DNA from: Kitasatospora purpeofusca
GTDB taxonomy: Bacteria; Actinomycetota; Actinomycetes; Streptomycetales; Streptomycetaceae
Direction of reading: 5' to 3'
DNA length: 64,000 bases
Assembly: GCF_000718025.1 (NCBI RefSeq)
Contig: NZ_JODS01000003.1
Location: 62,001 to 126,000, forward strand
Below are positions 42,915-51,061 of the stretch, in pieces. Within the stretch, counting starts at the first letter, position 1. Each line of letters begins with the position of its first letter. Under the pieces are notes generated by a model that ran no database searches, was not told where the DNA came from, and was given only the letters and a program-made list of their open reading frames with translations. The position numbers and the translations under genes were made by a program.

Positions 42915-43303
42915 GCGGCACCCTCGTCCTCGACAGCGAGGCGCTCTCCAAGCTCTCCCGCAGGCACCGCGACATGACCGTGTGGCTGGACGTCGCCCGC
43001 ACGCTCGATCTCCTGCTGGTGACCAGCGCGGCCACGCTCGTGGAGGCACGCGACCCCAAGGTCCCCCAGGCGGCGTTCGACCACGCCGTCTCCCTGACCA
43101 AGGTGCGACCCGTCACGGAAGAGATCGCCCGTGCCGCGAGCAAGCTGCTGGCAGCCGAAGGGCTGCACGGGCACAAGTACGCCGTCGACGCGATGCTCGC
43201 GGCCACCGCCCACCTCGAACACGGTGACGTGACCGTCGTGACGAGCGACCTCGACGATCTGCGCCGGCTGTGCCACCCGCGCGTCGCGGTCGAGGAGATC
43301 TGA
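42911..43303 (+). CDS. PIN-domain toxin (VapC-like ribonuclease)
   Basis: A 130-aa PIN domain. The acidic residues expected at the Mg-binding site are visible: LVLDSEALSKL (Asp), the AATLVEARD Glu, HKYAVDAMLAATA (Asp) and VVTSDLDDLRRL (Asp). VapC-type toxins cleave specific RNAs, often initiator tRNA. The GTG start at 42911 overlaps the antitoxin stop, the standard order (antitoxin first). Confidence 0.85.
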   Translation: MSGTLVLDSEALSKLSRRHRDMTVWLDVARTLDLLLVTSAATLVEARDPKVPQAAFDHAVSLTKVRPVTEEIARAASKLLAAEGLHGHKYAVDAMLAATAHLEHGDVTVVTSDLDDLRRLCHPRVAVEEI

Positions 43304-43320
43304 CCCGGGACCCGCAGCGC

Positions 43321-43335
43321 CCCCTGCTTCAGGGG
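43321..43335. terminator. Short hairpin at the 3' end of the toxin-antitoxin operon
   Basis: CCCCTG-CTT-CAGGGG, a 6-bp stem with a 3-nt loop, 17 nt past the PIN stop and overlapping the end of the small leftward ORF. Confidence 0.45.
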
Positions 43336-43505
43336 TGCGGCCGCTGGGCGGGGAGGCGGACGGGGTGGGCGGGGGTGGTGCGGCGGGCGAGCTCGGCGAG
43401 GGTGTCGAAGAGGATGTCGCCGATCAGGACCGGCTCGCGGGAGGGCGGCGGGGCGTCCTCGGGGGCGGTCGGGGGGCTCTCGTCTCGGACCTGGCGAGTT
43501 GGCAT
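43329..43505 (-). CDS. Hypothetical small protein (58 aa)
   Basis: ATG 43505 is preceded by AGGAAG 6 nt upstream. The product is Pro/Glu-rich at first, then VLIGDILFDTLAELARRTT, which could be a short amphipathic helix, and a Pro/Arg/His tail. There is no known family. The good ribosome-binding site is the main support. Confidence 0.45.
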   Translation of the reverse strand: MPTRQVRDESPPTAPEDAPPPSREPVLIGDILFDTLAELARRTTPAHPVRLPAQRPHP

Positions 43506-43691
43506 GGCTCTTCCTGCCGACGGGGTGGCCGAGGGGAGTCCTGCCCGGTCGGGGGCGGTGGGACACCCCGGGGGCGGGGTGATCGGCCGGAAACCGGTGC
43601 GGCCGGGGCCGAAACGTGCCGCAAAGATCGATCCGGGGCCGGGCCGACCACCCCGGTGACCTCGCGGCGGTGCGTGGGCGAAGATGGGTCG

Positions 43692-44534
43692 GTGACCACA
43701 CCGCGCACCGCTCCCGCGATCCGGCTGATCGCCACCGACCTGGACGGCACCCTGCTCTGCTCCGGCGGCACCGTCACCGGGCGCACCGCCGCCGCCCTGG
43801 CCGCCGCCGAGGCGGCCGGGATCCAGGTGGTGTTCGTGACCGGCCGTCCGCCGCGCTGGATGCAGCAGGTGAGCGCGCACATCGGCGGCCACGGGGTGGC
43901 GATCTGCTCGAACGGCGGCGCCGTGGTGGATGTGCGCCGCGGCGAGCTGCTGGAGTCGTTCCCGCTGGGGGAGGCGGAGGCGCTCGCGGTGGTCGGGCGG
44001 CTGCGGGCCAAGCTGCCGGGCATCGCGTTCGCCTTCGAGTACCCGGCCGGGTTCGCCCGCGAGCCCGGCTACGAGGTCCGGATGTGGGGGCAGGACGAGA
44101 ACCACCCGGTCGGTCCGGCGGAGCGGCTGCTGGGCGAGGGCGGGCCGGTGCGCGGGCTGTTCAAGCTGCTCGCCAAGCACCCGGACCTGGACCCGGACAA
44201 GCTGCTCGGCGAGGCCAGGGAGGCCGCCGGGGACCTCGCCGAGATCACCCGCTCGGCGCCGATCCCGCTGCTGGAGATCAGCGCGCCCGGCGTCACCAAG
44301 GCCAGCACGCTGGCCCGTTGGTGCGCCGGGCGGGGGATCGGCCGGGACGAGGTGGTGGCCTTCGGCGACATGCCGAACGACCTGGAGATGCTGGCCTGGG
44401 CGGGTACCGCGTACGCCGTAGCCAACGCCCACCCGCAGGTGCTGGCGGCGGTGGCGCTGCACACGGTGAGCAACGAGCAGGACGGCGTCGCCGCGGTGCT
44501 GGAGGAGATCCTCCGGCACCGCGGCGACGAGTAG
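43692..44534 (+). CDS. HAD superfamily (Cof-type) phosphatase 2
   Basis: A 280-aa paralogue of the phosphatase at 28388. Motif I is IATDLDGTLLCSG, motif II VVFVTGRPPRW, motif III Lys in APGVTKASTLARW and motif IV VAFGDMPNDLEM. The start is GTG 43692 (VTTPRTAP); GAAGAT six nt upstream could be a -10 of a leaderless mRNA. It is convergent with pstB, only 33 bp apart and without an obvious terminator. Confidence 0.88.
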   Translation: MTTPRTAPAIRLIATDLDGTLLCSGGTVTGRTAAALAAAEAAGIQVVFVTGRPPRWMQQVSAHIGGHGVAICSNGGAVVDVRRGELLESFPLGEAEALAVVGRLRAKLPGIAFAFEYPAGFAREPGYEVRMWGQDENHPVGPAERLLGEGGPVRGLFKLLAKHPDLDPDKLLGEAREAAGDLAEITRSAPIPLLEISAPGVTKASTLARWCAGRGIGRDEVVAFGDMPNDLEMLAWAGTAYAVANAHPQVLAAVALHTVSNEQDGVAAVLEEILRHRGDE

Positions 44535-44567
44535 GCGAGCGGGCGGGCGTGCGAGCGGGGCCGACGG

Positions 44568-45515
44568 TTACCCGAAGCGGCCGTTGACGTAGTCCGAGGT
44601 CCGCTGGTCGCGCGGGTGGTGGAAGACCTGCTCGGTCGGCCCGTGCTCGACGATCCGGCCCGGGGTGTCGTGGGTCGCCAGGAAGAAGGCGCAGCTCTGC
44701 GAGACGCGCTGGGCCTGCTGCATGTTGTGGGTGACGATCACGATGGTGAGCTGACCGCGCAGCTCCGCGATGGTCTCCTCGACCCGGCGGGTGGAGGTCG
44801 GGTCGAGCGCCGAGCACGGCTCGTCCATCAGCAGGATGTCCGGCGAGACGGCCAGCGACCGCGCGATGCACAGCCGCTGCTGCTGGCCGCCGGAGAGCGA
44901 GCCGCCCGGGGCCTCCAGCCGGCCGGCCACCTCGTCCCAGAGGCCGGCCTGGCGCAGGCTGGTCTCCACCAGGTGCTCGCGCTCGTCCCTGGTGACCTTG
45001 ATGCCGGCGAGCTTGAGCCCGCTGGCGACGTTGTCCTTGATGGACATCGCCGGGAACGGGTTGGGCCGCTGGAACACCATGCCGATGCGGCGGCGCACCT
45101 CGGCCGGACGGCGGCCGGGGCGGTAGACGTCGTCGCCGTCCAGCAGCACCTCGCCGGAGAGCGCGGCGCCGCGGACCATCTCGTGCATCCGGTTGAGGAT
45201 CCGCAGATAGGTCGACTTGCCGCAGCCGGACGGTCCGATCAGGGCCGTCACCTCGCCGGCCGGCATGGTCAGCGAGACCCGCTCCAGCACCTTGCGGGCG
45301 CCGAACCAGGCGGAGACCTCGCGGGTCTCCAGCCCGGCCAGCACGGACTCCTCGGGGTAGCCCTGGTAGTGCGCGTCCTGCGGGTAGAGCAGCTGCTGCC
45401 CGTCGTGTCCGACGTAGTCGGCGCCCGCGGGGACGGCGGGCAGGGTGATCGTGGTCTCGGCCGGGTCGCCCGGCCCGTGGCTGGGCGGTACGTCGGTCAT
45501 CGGTGCATCCGTCAT
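44568..45515 (-). CDS. pstB: Phosphate ABC transporter ATP-binding protein PstB
   Basis: A 315-aa ATPase with the PstB hallmarks: ARKVLERVSLTMPAGEVTALIGPSGCGKSTYLRILNRMHE (Walker A), FQRPNPFPAMSIKDNV (Q-loop), GGSLSGGQQQRLCIARSLA (signature), ILLMDEPCSALDPTSTRRVEE (Walker B) and VIVTHNMQQAQRVS. It has an extra N-terminal ~50 residues (MTDAPMTDVPPSHGPGD and on, Pro/Tyr-rich) compared with ordinary PstB. ATG 45515 follows GGAGG by 9 nt. It is the last gene of the pst-like operon, 23 nt after the sortase-like gene. Confidence 0.93.
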   Translation of the reverse strand: MTDAPMTDVPPSHGPGDPAETTITLPAVPAGADYVGHDGQQLLYPQDAHYQGYPEESVLAGLETREVSAWFGARKVLERVSLTMPAGEVTALIGPSGCGKSTYLRILNRMHEMVRGAALSGEVLLDGDDVYRPGRRPAEVRRRIGMVFQRPNPFPAMSIKDNVASGLKLAGIKVTRDEREHLVETSLRQAGLWDEVAGRLEAPGGSLSGGQQQRLCIARSLAVSPDILLMDEPCSALDPTSTRRVEETIAELRGQLTIVIVTHNMQQAQRVSQSCAFFLATHDTPGRIVEHGPTEQVFHHPRDQRTSDYVNGRFG

Positions 45516-45538
45516 CGGTACGGTCCTCCGGGCGCGCG

Positions 45539-46480
45539 TCAGTAGAGATTGGGCAGCAGGGCGGCGGCGTTCTCGTAGACCGCCCAGAGCAGCGCGCCGA
45601 CGACCGGCGCGAGGCTGAGGTAGGCGGCCGAGCGGTGCCAGTACCGGGCCAGCACGACGACGGCGACCACCGCGCCGAGCAGTCCCAGCGTCCACAGCTG
45701 CAGCGCGGCCAGCGCGCCCTTGTCGGCGGCCAGCGCCTTGTCGTACGGCACGGTGGCGGGGCGCCCGCCGGGGTTGACCACCGGGTCGCCGTCCAGCCGG
45801 GCCCCGATCATCACCGTGGACTCCGGGATCCAGTTGGAGTCGCTGGTCACCAGCACCAGCCGGTTGCGGACCGGGTCGACGATCGGGTGGTCCTGGTCGC
45901 CGTACACATTGACGGTGTAGGTGAACTTGCCCTGGCCGGTGGTGGCCTCGATCCGGTCGCCGACCCGCAGCTTGTTCAGCTCGCCGAACGGCGCCCCGAA
46001 GGTCGCCCCCCGGCCGAACAGCACCGCCACCCCGGTCTGCCCGGGCAGCGCGGTGTCCCGGCGGTGGCCGGGGCCGCGCATGAGGTCCCGGCCGGTGGTG
46101 CCCTCCACCACGACCACCTGGTGCAGCCCGATCGCCGGGATGTCCAGCAGCGCGACGGGGGACCCGTCGGCGGCCTTGCCGGTCGGGGCGGTCGCCTTGC
46201 CGAGCTGGTCCCGGAAGGACTTGTAGGCGGTGGACTGGAAGTGCTTCTGCTGGACGTGCGACAGCGTGAACAGGTAGCCGACGAAGCCCATGGTGAGCGC
46301 CGCGAGCAGGCTCACCGCCCAGGCCGCCTGCAGGAACCTGATCCGCTTGGCGCTCCGGCCGGAGCCGTCCGACCCGGCCGGAGCGGTCTCCGGGGCCGGG
46401 GCGGCGGGCGGTGCCGCCTCCGCCGGGGACGGCGCGGACGGCGCCGTCCCGGCGGGCTTCTCCAGGGCGGGCGCCGTCAT
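45539..46480 (-). CDS. Sortase-fold membrane protein lacking catalytic residues (pseudosortase)
   Basis: A 313-aa protein. It has an Ala/Pro-rich cytosolic head, helix 1 (residues ~50-73), an extracellular domain (~75-245) matching class E sortases (MRGPGHRRDTALPGQTG, GAPFGELNKLRVGDRIEATTGQGKFTYTV, VDPVRNRLVLVT) and two C-terminal helices (~260-279, 286-304). The active-site positions are changed. The usual AGHRTTYG reads FGRGATFG (His to Arg157); the TTC of the nucleophile reads VTS (Cys to Ser213); the following Arg is replaced by Ser/Thr (221-222). Transpeptidase activity is therefore not expected. ATG overlaps the PstS-like stop by 4 bp. It may be a scaffold for the anchored binding protein. 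Confidence 0.8.
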   Translation of the reverse strand: MTAPALEKPAGTAPSAPSPAEAAPPAAPAPETAPAGSDGSGRSAKRIRFLQAAWAVSLLAALTMGFVGYLFTLSHVQQKHFQSTAYKSFRDQLGKATAPTGKAADGSPVALLDIPAIGLHQVVVVEGTTGRDLMRGPGHRRDTALPGQTGVAVLFGRGATFGAPFGELNKLRVGDRIEATTGQGKFTYTVNVYGDQDHPIVDPVRNRLVLVTSDSNWIPESTVMIGARLDGDPVVNPGGRPATVPYDKALAADKGALAALQLWTLGLLGAVVAVVVLARYWHRSAAYLSLAPVVGALLWAVYENAAALLPNLY

Positions 46481-48444
46481 GACCGGCCGCCCGTCTGCGA
46501 GCGCCGGCGCAGCAGCCGGCGGCCGAGCAGCGGCGGGACGATGACGACGGCGAGCAGTTCGAGCGCGGTCAGCGTGCTCAGGGTCCAGTCCTCCGGGCGG
46601 CCCGCGACCTCGACCACGTCGGCGGCCACCTCGGTGGCGGTGCCGCTGCCGCGGCCGCGTGCGACCACCTGGCCGGTCTGCGGGTCGACGACCTCCTCGA
46701 CGCCCTGGCCGTCGGTCCCGTCGGCCGGCGCGTTCGGGTCGGTGCCGGCGGCCGGGGCGTTGGGGTCGGTCGCCACGGCGCCGCCGTCACCGCCGGTGCC
46801 GCCCGTGGTGCCGGCCCCGCCGGTGGTACCCGCGCCGCCGGTGGTGCCGGTGGAGCCGGTGGTGCCGGTCCCGGTGGCGCCGGGGGTCTTGGTGGTGCCG
46901 GTGCCGCCGGTGGTGGTCTTGCCGGTGGTCCCGGTTCCGCCGCTCGTCGCGGCACCGCCGCCCGAGGCCGCGCCGCCGGAACCGCCGGTCGCCGCGCCGC
47001 CCGAGGCCGCGCCGCCGGTGCCGCCGGAACCGCCGGTGGCCGCGCCGCCGGAGGTGGAGCCGCCGGTGCTGCCGGAGCCGCTGGTCGGCTTGCCGTTGAC
47101 GATCTTGCAGTCCAGCGCGGTGCCCTTGGCGTCGCACTCACTGGGCAGCGGGGCGCTGTCCAGGATGGTGAGCTGGCCCGCCGCGTTGAGGGTCGGGTTG
47201 GCGCAGCCGGCCAGGGTGTCCGGGTTGACGGTGCTGGCGTTGCCGGGGATGTGCTGGGTCTGCAGCAGACCGCCGCGGACCAGACCGCGCGGGATGGGCG
47301 AGTAGCCGAGGTCGTCCGCCTCGCCCTGGCCCTGGCAGAGCACGTAGGACAGGAAGCGGCTGAGCGCCGAGCCCTTGTCGTTGCTGAACTTCGGCAGTGC
47401 CTGGAGCGAGTTGCTGCGCGGCACGATCAGGTAGCTGTAGCTGGACAGCGGGTACGAGCGCTTGTCGGCGTTGGTGTAGACGCCGTCGAGGTTCTGCTGG
47501 AGGTAGTTCGGGTCGTCCGGAGAGGTGCTGTCGTCGACGCCGCGGATCTTGGCCGCGGTCAGCGCGACGGCGACGTTGGAGGCGGTCGGCAGGGTGTAGT
47601 AGCCGGCCGGGTTGAGGACCTTCACCACCGGCCAGTCGCTGCGCTTGGCGAAGGCGTACTCGTCGTAGCCGATGGTGCCCTCGCCGGAGGAGGCCTTGAT
47701 GTAGCCGGCGACGACGTCGGAGCCGCTCTGGGCGGTCATCCCGGGGGATGCCGGGAAGAACTCGGTGTACTCGCCGCAGGTGACGCCGTTGACGGACTTG
47801 CAGTACTCGTCCCACTGGGCGGGGAAGGAGTGGCTCATCCACCGGGTGAACTGGGCGGTGGCGCCGGAGCCGTCGGAGCGGACCACCGGGGTGATCTTGA
47901 GGTTCGGCAGTGCCTTGCCGTAGTCCGCGGTGATCTTCGGGTCGTTCCAGTTGGTGACCTTGCCGGTGAAGATGTCCATCAGGGTCTGCGGGGAGAGCCG
48001 CAGGTCGCGGACCAGCTTCCCACCGACCGTCAGGTGGTACATCATCGCGGTGCCGCCGGCCGTGATCGGCACGTAGGAGTAGCCGTAGACGACCCTCTCC
48101 ACGCCCGCCTGGCCGGACCCCTGGGTCGCCTGGTTGGCACCGGTGTCGATCCGGGTGCGGAACGGCACGTCGGAGGCGCTGAAGTCGTTGCGCCCGGTGT
48201 TCCAGTCCTGGCGGCCGACGGCCGAGCCGACGGCGTTGAAGTCGATCTGGATCCCCTGCGGGCCCACGTCCTGGCGCCACTGGTCGATCGCCGGGAAGGC
48301 CCAGCTGGAGCCGCTCGCGGTGAGCGCGACGGCCGCGTGCGCCGGGGTGGCCTGGCCCAGGAGCATCGAGCCGGCCGCGAGCAGGGTGGACAGCAACACG
48401 CCGAACAGGCGCGTCAGGGGGCGGCGTGCGGCCTCCCGCGACAT
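46477..48444 (-). CDS. Membrane-anchored PstS-like phosphate-binding protein with long linker
   Basis: A 655-aa protein. The signal peptide ends near ATPAHA (residue ~37) and no lipobox is present. The PstS-type domain (residues 38-~400) has LTASGSSWAFPAIDQW, ASDVPFRT, MDIFTGKVTNWNDPKI and the phosphate loop RSDGSGATAQF (189-199). Cys residues pair in YCKSVNGVTCGE and later. A Gly/Thr/Ser/Ala linker of roughly 150 residues follows, then DPNAPAAGTDPNAPADGTD, and a C-terminal helix (LSTLTALELLAVVIVPPLL) with an RRLLRRRSQ tail. Ordinary PstS is a lipoprotein of about 370 aa. ATG 48444 with GGAG 5 nt upstream. Fourth in sequence after pstC and pstA. Confidence 0.85.
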   Translation of the reverse strand: MSREAARRPLTRLFGVLLSTLLAAGSMLLGQATPAHAAVALTASGSSWAFPAIDQWRQDVGPQGIQIDFNAVGSAVGRQDWNTGRNDFSASDVPFRTRIDTGANQATQGSGQAGVERVVYGYSYVPITAGGTAMMYHLTVGGKLVRDLRLSPQTLMDIFTGKVTNWNDPKITADYGKALPNLKITPVVRSDGSGATAQFTRWMSHSFPAQWDEYCKSVNGVTCGEYTEFFPASPGMTAQSGSDVVAGYIKASSGEGTIGYDEYAFAKRSDWPVVKVLNPAGYYTLPTASNVAVALTAAKIRGVDDSTSPDDPNYLQQNLDGVYTNADKRSYPLSSYSYLIVPRSNSLQALPKFSNDKGSALSRFLSYVLCQGQGEADDLGYSPIPRGLVRGGLLQTQHIPGNASTVNPDTLAGCANPTLNAAGQLTILDSAPLPSECDAKGTALDCKIVNGKPTSGSGSTGGSTSGGAATGGSGGTGGAASGGAATGGSGGAASGGGAATSGGTGTTGKTTTGGTGTTKTPGATGTGTTGSTGTTGGAGTTGGAGTTGGTGGDGGAVATDPNAPAAGTDPNAPADGTDGQGVEEVVDPQTGQVVARGRGSGTATEVAADVVEVAGRPEDWTLSTLTALELLAVVIVPPLLGRRLLRRRSQTGGRS

Positions 48445-48482
48445 GGGAACTCCTCTGGTGCGGAGGGTGGTTGTTCGGAACA

Positions 48483-49793
48483 TCAGTGCTCCCCGGTGGC
48501 GACGGCCGACCGGAACGGCGCGGCGGCGGACGGCCGGACGGCCGGATCGGCGGGTGCGGCCACGGATGCGGCGACGGGGGCCGCCCCGAAGGACGGCGCG
48601 GCGGGCCTCGGGACGGCGGCCTGTCGCTCGGCCCGGGCCATCCGACGCTTCTGCCGGCGGCTCATCTCTCCGGCGGCCCGGCCGCCGAGGATGCGGGCGG
48701 TGACGAACAGGATCAGCACCACCGCCATCAGGGTGAGTGCGGCGGCGAAGGCCCGCGCGACCATCTGGTCGACCGGCAGCTTGACGTAGCTCCAGATGTA
48801 GAGCGGCAGCGAGATCTGGTGGCCCTCGAAGGGGTTGGCGTTCATCCGGGAGGTGAAGCCCGCGGTCAGCAGGACGGGCGAGGTCTCGCCGACCGCGCGC
48901 GCCATGCCCAGCACCACGGCCGTCACCAGGCCGCGCTTGGCGGTCGGCAGGACGACGTTCCACACCGTCCGCCACTGGCTGCCGCCGAGCGCGTAGGACG
49001 CCTCCCGCAGGGTGCCGGGGACGAGCCGGATGACCACCTCGGCCGCCCGGGTGACGATGGGCATCATCATCACCGTCAGCGCCAGCGAGGCGGCGAACCC
49101 GCTCTTGTCGAAGCCGAAGGTGAGGATGACGATGCCGAGGATGAACAGGCCGGCGACGATCGAGGGCAGCGCGGTCATCGCCTCGACCAGGGTCCGCACC
49201 GGGCGGGCCATCCGGCCGCCCACCTCGGACATGAAGACGGCGGCGGCGATGCCCAGCGGCACGGCGAACAGCGTGGCCAGGCCGAGCTGTTCGAGCGAGC
49301 CGACCACCGCGTGGACCGCTCCGCCGGAGGTGATCGGCGACAGCGAGGCGGTCCGCTCCATCGTCTCGGTGAAGAAGTTCCCGTGCTGGGCGGCCTCGTA
49401 GCCGCGCGAGGCGACGTAGCCGATCTGGTCGGCGATCAGGCCGAGCACCAGCGCACCGGAGCTCCAGGCCACCACGGAGACCAGGCGTTCCCGCACCATC
49501 AGCCCGCCCCACTGGAGGCGTCCCAGGCCGTAGTAGCCGACCAGGAAGAGCAGGTACCAGCAGAGCAGGAAGCCGAGCGCGCCGCTGAACGGCAGCACCC
49601 GCTCGTACAGCACCCAGTCGAGCCCGAGGGATCCGACGAGCGCGCCGAGGACGGTGAACACGTCCTCGCGGGTGACTCCACCCAGTTTGAGCTTCCGTTC
49701 CGGGCCCGTGGCCACCGGTTCGGGGGCGGAGCCCGGCGTCGGCGCGGCGGTCGGCGCGGGCGCCTCGGCGGGCGCCTTGTCCAGGGTGGTCAT
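48483..49793 (-). CDS. pstA: Phosphate ABC transporter permease PstA (N-terminally extended)
   Basis: A 436-aa inner membrane permease. The core from residue ~130 has the PstA pattern: VVGSLEQLGLATLFAVPLGIAAAVFMSEVGG, MTALPSIVAGLFILGIVIL and the EAA loop REASYALGGSQWRTVWNVVLPTAKRGL. The N-terminal ~120 residues add a Pro/Ala-rich head and about three further helices (VFTVLGALVGSLGLDWVLYE, ALGFLLCWYLLFLVGYYGLG, LVSVVAWSSGALVLGLIADQ), making it longer than the usual ~300 aa. A basic/Ala-rich C-terminal tail is also extra. It follows pstC by 83 bp. Confidence 0.92.
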   Translation of the reverse strand: MTTLDKAPAEAPAPTAAPTPGSAPEPVATGPERKLKLGGVTREDVFTVLGALVGSLGLDWVLYERVLPFSGALGFLLCWYLLFLVGYYGLGRLQWGGLMVRERLVSVVAWSSGALVLGLIADQIGYVASRGYEAAQHGNFFTETMERTASLSPITSGGAVHAVVGSLEQLGLATLFAVPLGIAAAVFMSEVGGRMARPVRTLVEAMTALPSIVAGLFILGIVILTFGFDKSGFAASLALTVMMMPIVTRAAEVVIRLVPGTLREASYALGGSQWRTVWNVVLPTAKRGLVTAVVLGMARAVGETSPVLLTAGFTSRMNANPFEGHQISLPLYIWSYVKLPVDQMVARAFAAALTLMAVVLILFVTARILGGRAAGEMSRRQKRRMARAERQAAVPRPAAPSFGAAPVAASVAAPADPAVRPSAAAPFRSAVATGEH

Positions 49794-49827
49794 CGGTGCG
49801 TCCCTTCACGGCGGCGGAGCGGTGGCA

Positions 49828-49854
49828 GCGGCCGGGGCCGGGGGTTCCGGCCGC
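49828..49854 (-). repeat. Hairpin in the pstC-pstA gap
   Basis: GCGGCCGG (49828-49835) and CCGGCCGC (49847-49854) with an 11-nt loop lie inside the operon. This could reduce expression of the distal genes or stabilise the pstC message. Confidence 0.45.
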
Positions 49855-49876
49855 GGGTTCTCGTAGCGGCCATGAA

Positions 49877-50896
49877 TCAGTCCGCCGTCGCCGCGCCGGA
49901 GCGGGAGCGGTTGATCACGAAGCCCGCGCCCACGTTGACCAGCAGGGTGAGCGCGAACAGCACCAGACCGGCCGCCATCAGCGCGGACAGCGACAGCGAG
50001 TCGGACTCGCCGAACCGCAGCGCGATCAGGGCGGAGATCGAGTTCCCGCCGTTCTCCAGGATGTGCGTCATCGGCCTGAAGCTCGGCGAGATGATCAGCG
50101 CGACGGCGATGGTCTCGCCCATCGCGCGACCGAAGCCGAGCATCACCGCGCCGATCACACCGCCGCGACCGAACGGCAGCACCACGGTGCGGACCATGCC
50201 CCAGCGGGTGGAGCCCAGCGCGAACGCGCCCTCCCGCTCGCCCTGCGGCGCCTGCGAGAACACCTCGCGGCTCAGTGAGGTGATGATTGGGATGATCATC
50301 AGGGAGACCACCACGCCCGCGATGAAGGTCGAGGAGGTGTACGAGGTGCCGATGTCACCGGTACGCACCTTGAGGAAGGGGATCGCGTCGCCGACATGGT
50401 TGCTCAGCCAGCGGGAGAGGCCGATGATCCGCGGCTGGAGGAAGAACAGGCCCCAGAGGCCGTAGACGATGCTGGGGATGGCCGCCATCAGGTCGACCAG
50501 CGAGATCAGCGCGGCCCGCAGCCGGACCGGCGCGTACTCGGAGATGAAGATCGCCGCCGCGAGCGCCACCGGAACGGCGATGACCAGGGCGATGAGCGCG
50601 ATCAGAATGCCGTTCGGCAGCACCGCGGCGATACCGAAGTTGTGGGCCTGGGTCTGCCACTTCTGCTCGGTGAAGAAGTCGAGGCCCACCGCCTTCAGCG
50701 CCTCGGCGCCGCGCAGGATCAGGAAGAAGGCGATCAGCCCCATGATCGCGAAGACCGAGAGGCCTGCCGTCCGCAGCAGGCCGCGGAACACCCGGTCGCC
50801 GTTGGTGGCGGGGGCGGTGATGGTGCGGGGTACATCGGGATCGGGCTGGCGTGGAGCCTCGGCGTAGGGTGCCGCGGGCTCGGCGGCGGCTGTCAT
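49877..50896 (-). CDS. pstC: Phosphate ABC transporter permease PstC
   Basis: A 339-aa permease with six helices. It shows the PstC features EQKWQTQAHNFGIAAVLPNGILIALIALVIAVPVALAAAIFISEYAP, LVDLMAAIPSIVYGLWGLFFL and the EAA loop EREGAFALGSTRWGMVRTVVLPFGRGGVIGAVMLGFGRAMGETIAV. The N-terminal ~35 residues are a Pro/Ala-rich cytosolic head. ATG 50896 with GGAG 9 nt upstream. It is first gene of the operon pstC-pstA-pstS-like-pseudosortase-pstB, separated from the 942-aa gene upstream by a terminator. Confidence 0.94.
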   Translation of the reverse strand: MTAAAEPAAPYAEAPRQPDPDVPRTITAPATNGDRVFRGLLRTAGLSVFAIMGLIAFFLILRGAEALKAVGLDFFTEQKWQTQAHNFGIAAVLPNGILIALIALVIAVPVALAAAIFISEYAPVRLRAALISLVDLMAAIPSIVYGLWGLFFLQPRIIGLSRWLSNHVGDAIPFLKVRTGDIGTSYTSSTFIAGVVVSLMIIPIITSLSREVFSQAPQGEREGAFALGSTRWGMVRTVVLPFGRGGVIGAVMLGFGRAMGETIAVALIISPSFRPMTHILENGGNSISALIALRFGESDSLSLSALMAAGLVLFALTLLVNVGAGFVINRSRSGAATAD

Positions 50897-51006
50897 GGTC
50901 TGCTCTCCGGCGCGCTCGGTGGAAAGTGCTCGGTCCAGGGATCGGTGGACGGGGGCCGCCGCCCCGGCGCGGAGCGCCGGGACAGGGGTTCCCGCCCCCG
51001 GGAAGG

Positions 51007-51044
51007 GGACTCGGCGGGGCCGGGACAGCGGCCCCGCCGAGTCC
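51007..51044 (-). terminator. Terminator between the giant binding protein gene and pstC
   Basis: A perfect 15-bp stem (51007-51021/51030-51044) with an 8-nt loop, 17 nt downstream of the 942-aa gene. It separates that gene from the pst-like operon. Confidence 0.82.
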
Positions 51045-51061
51045 TCACCGTCGGGGCGGTG

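Noticed and set aside
43270..43659. Plus-strand frame of 129 codons between the PIN toxin and HAD genes
   Set aside because: Gly/Arg-rich with no ribosome-binding site; the minus-strand 58-codon frame with AGGAAG is the better candidate there.
46740..47090. Gly/Thr/Ser-coding GC-rich repeats in the PstS-like linker as a possible CRISPR-like or VNTR array
   Set aside because: Units are irregular 3-9 bp codon repetitions, with no constant repeat-spacer pattern; simply a low-complexity linker.
48445..49809. Open frame joining the PstS-like reading frame upstream through pstA (1110 codons in total)
   Set aside because: The part before 48444 is an Arg/Gly/Pro-rich alternative frame of pstA; the PstS-like protein has a clear ribosome-binding site and signal peptide at 48444.
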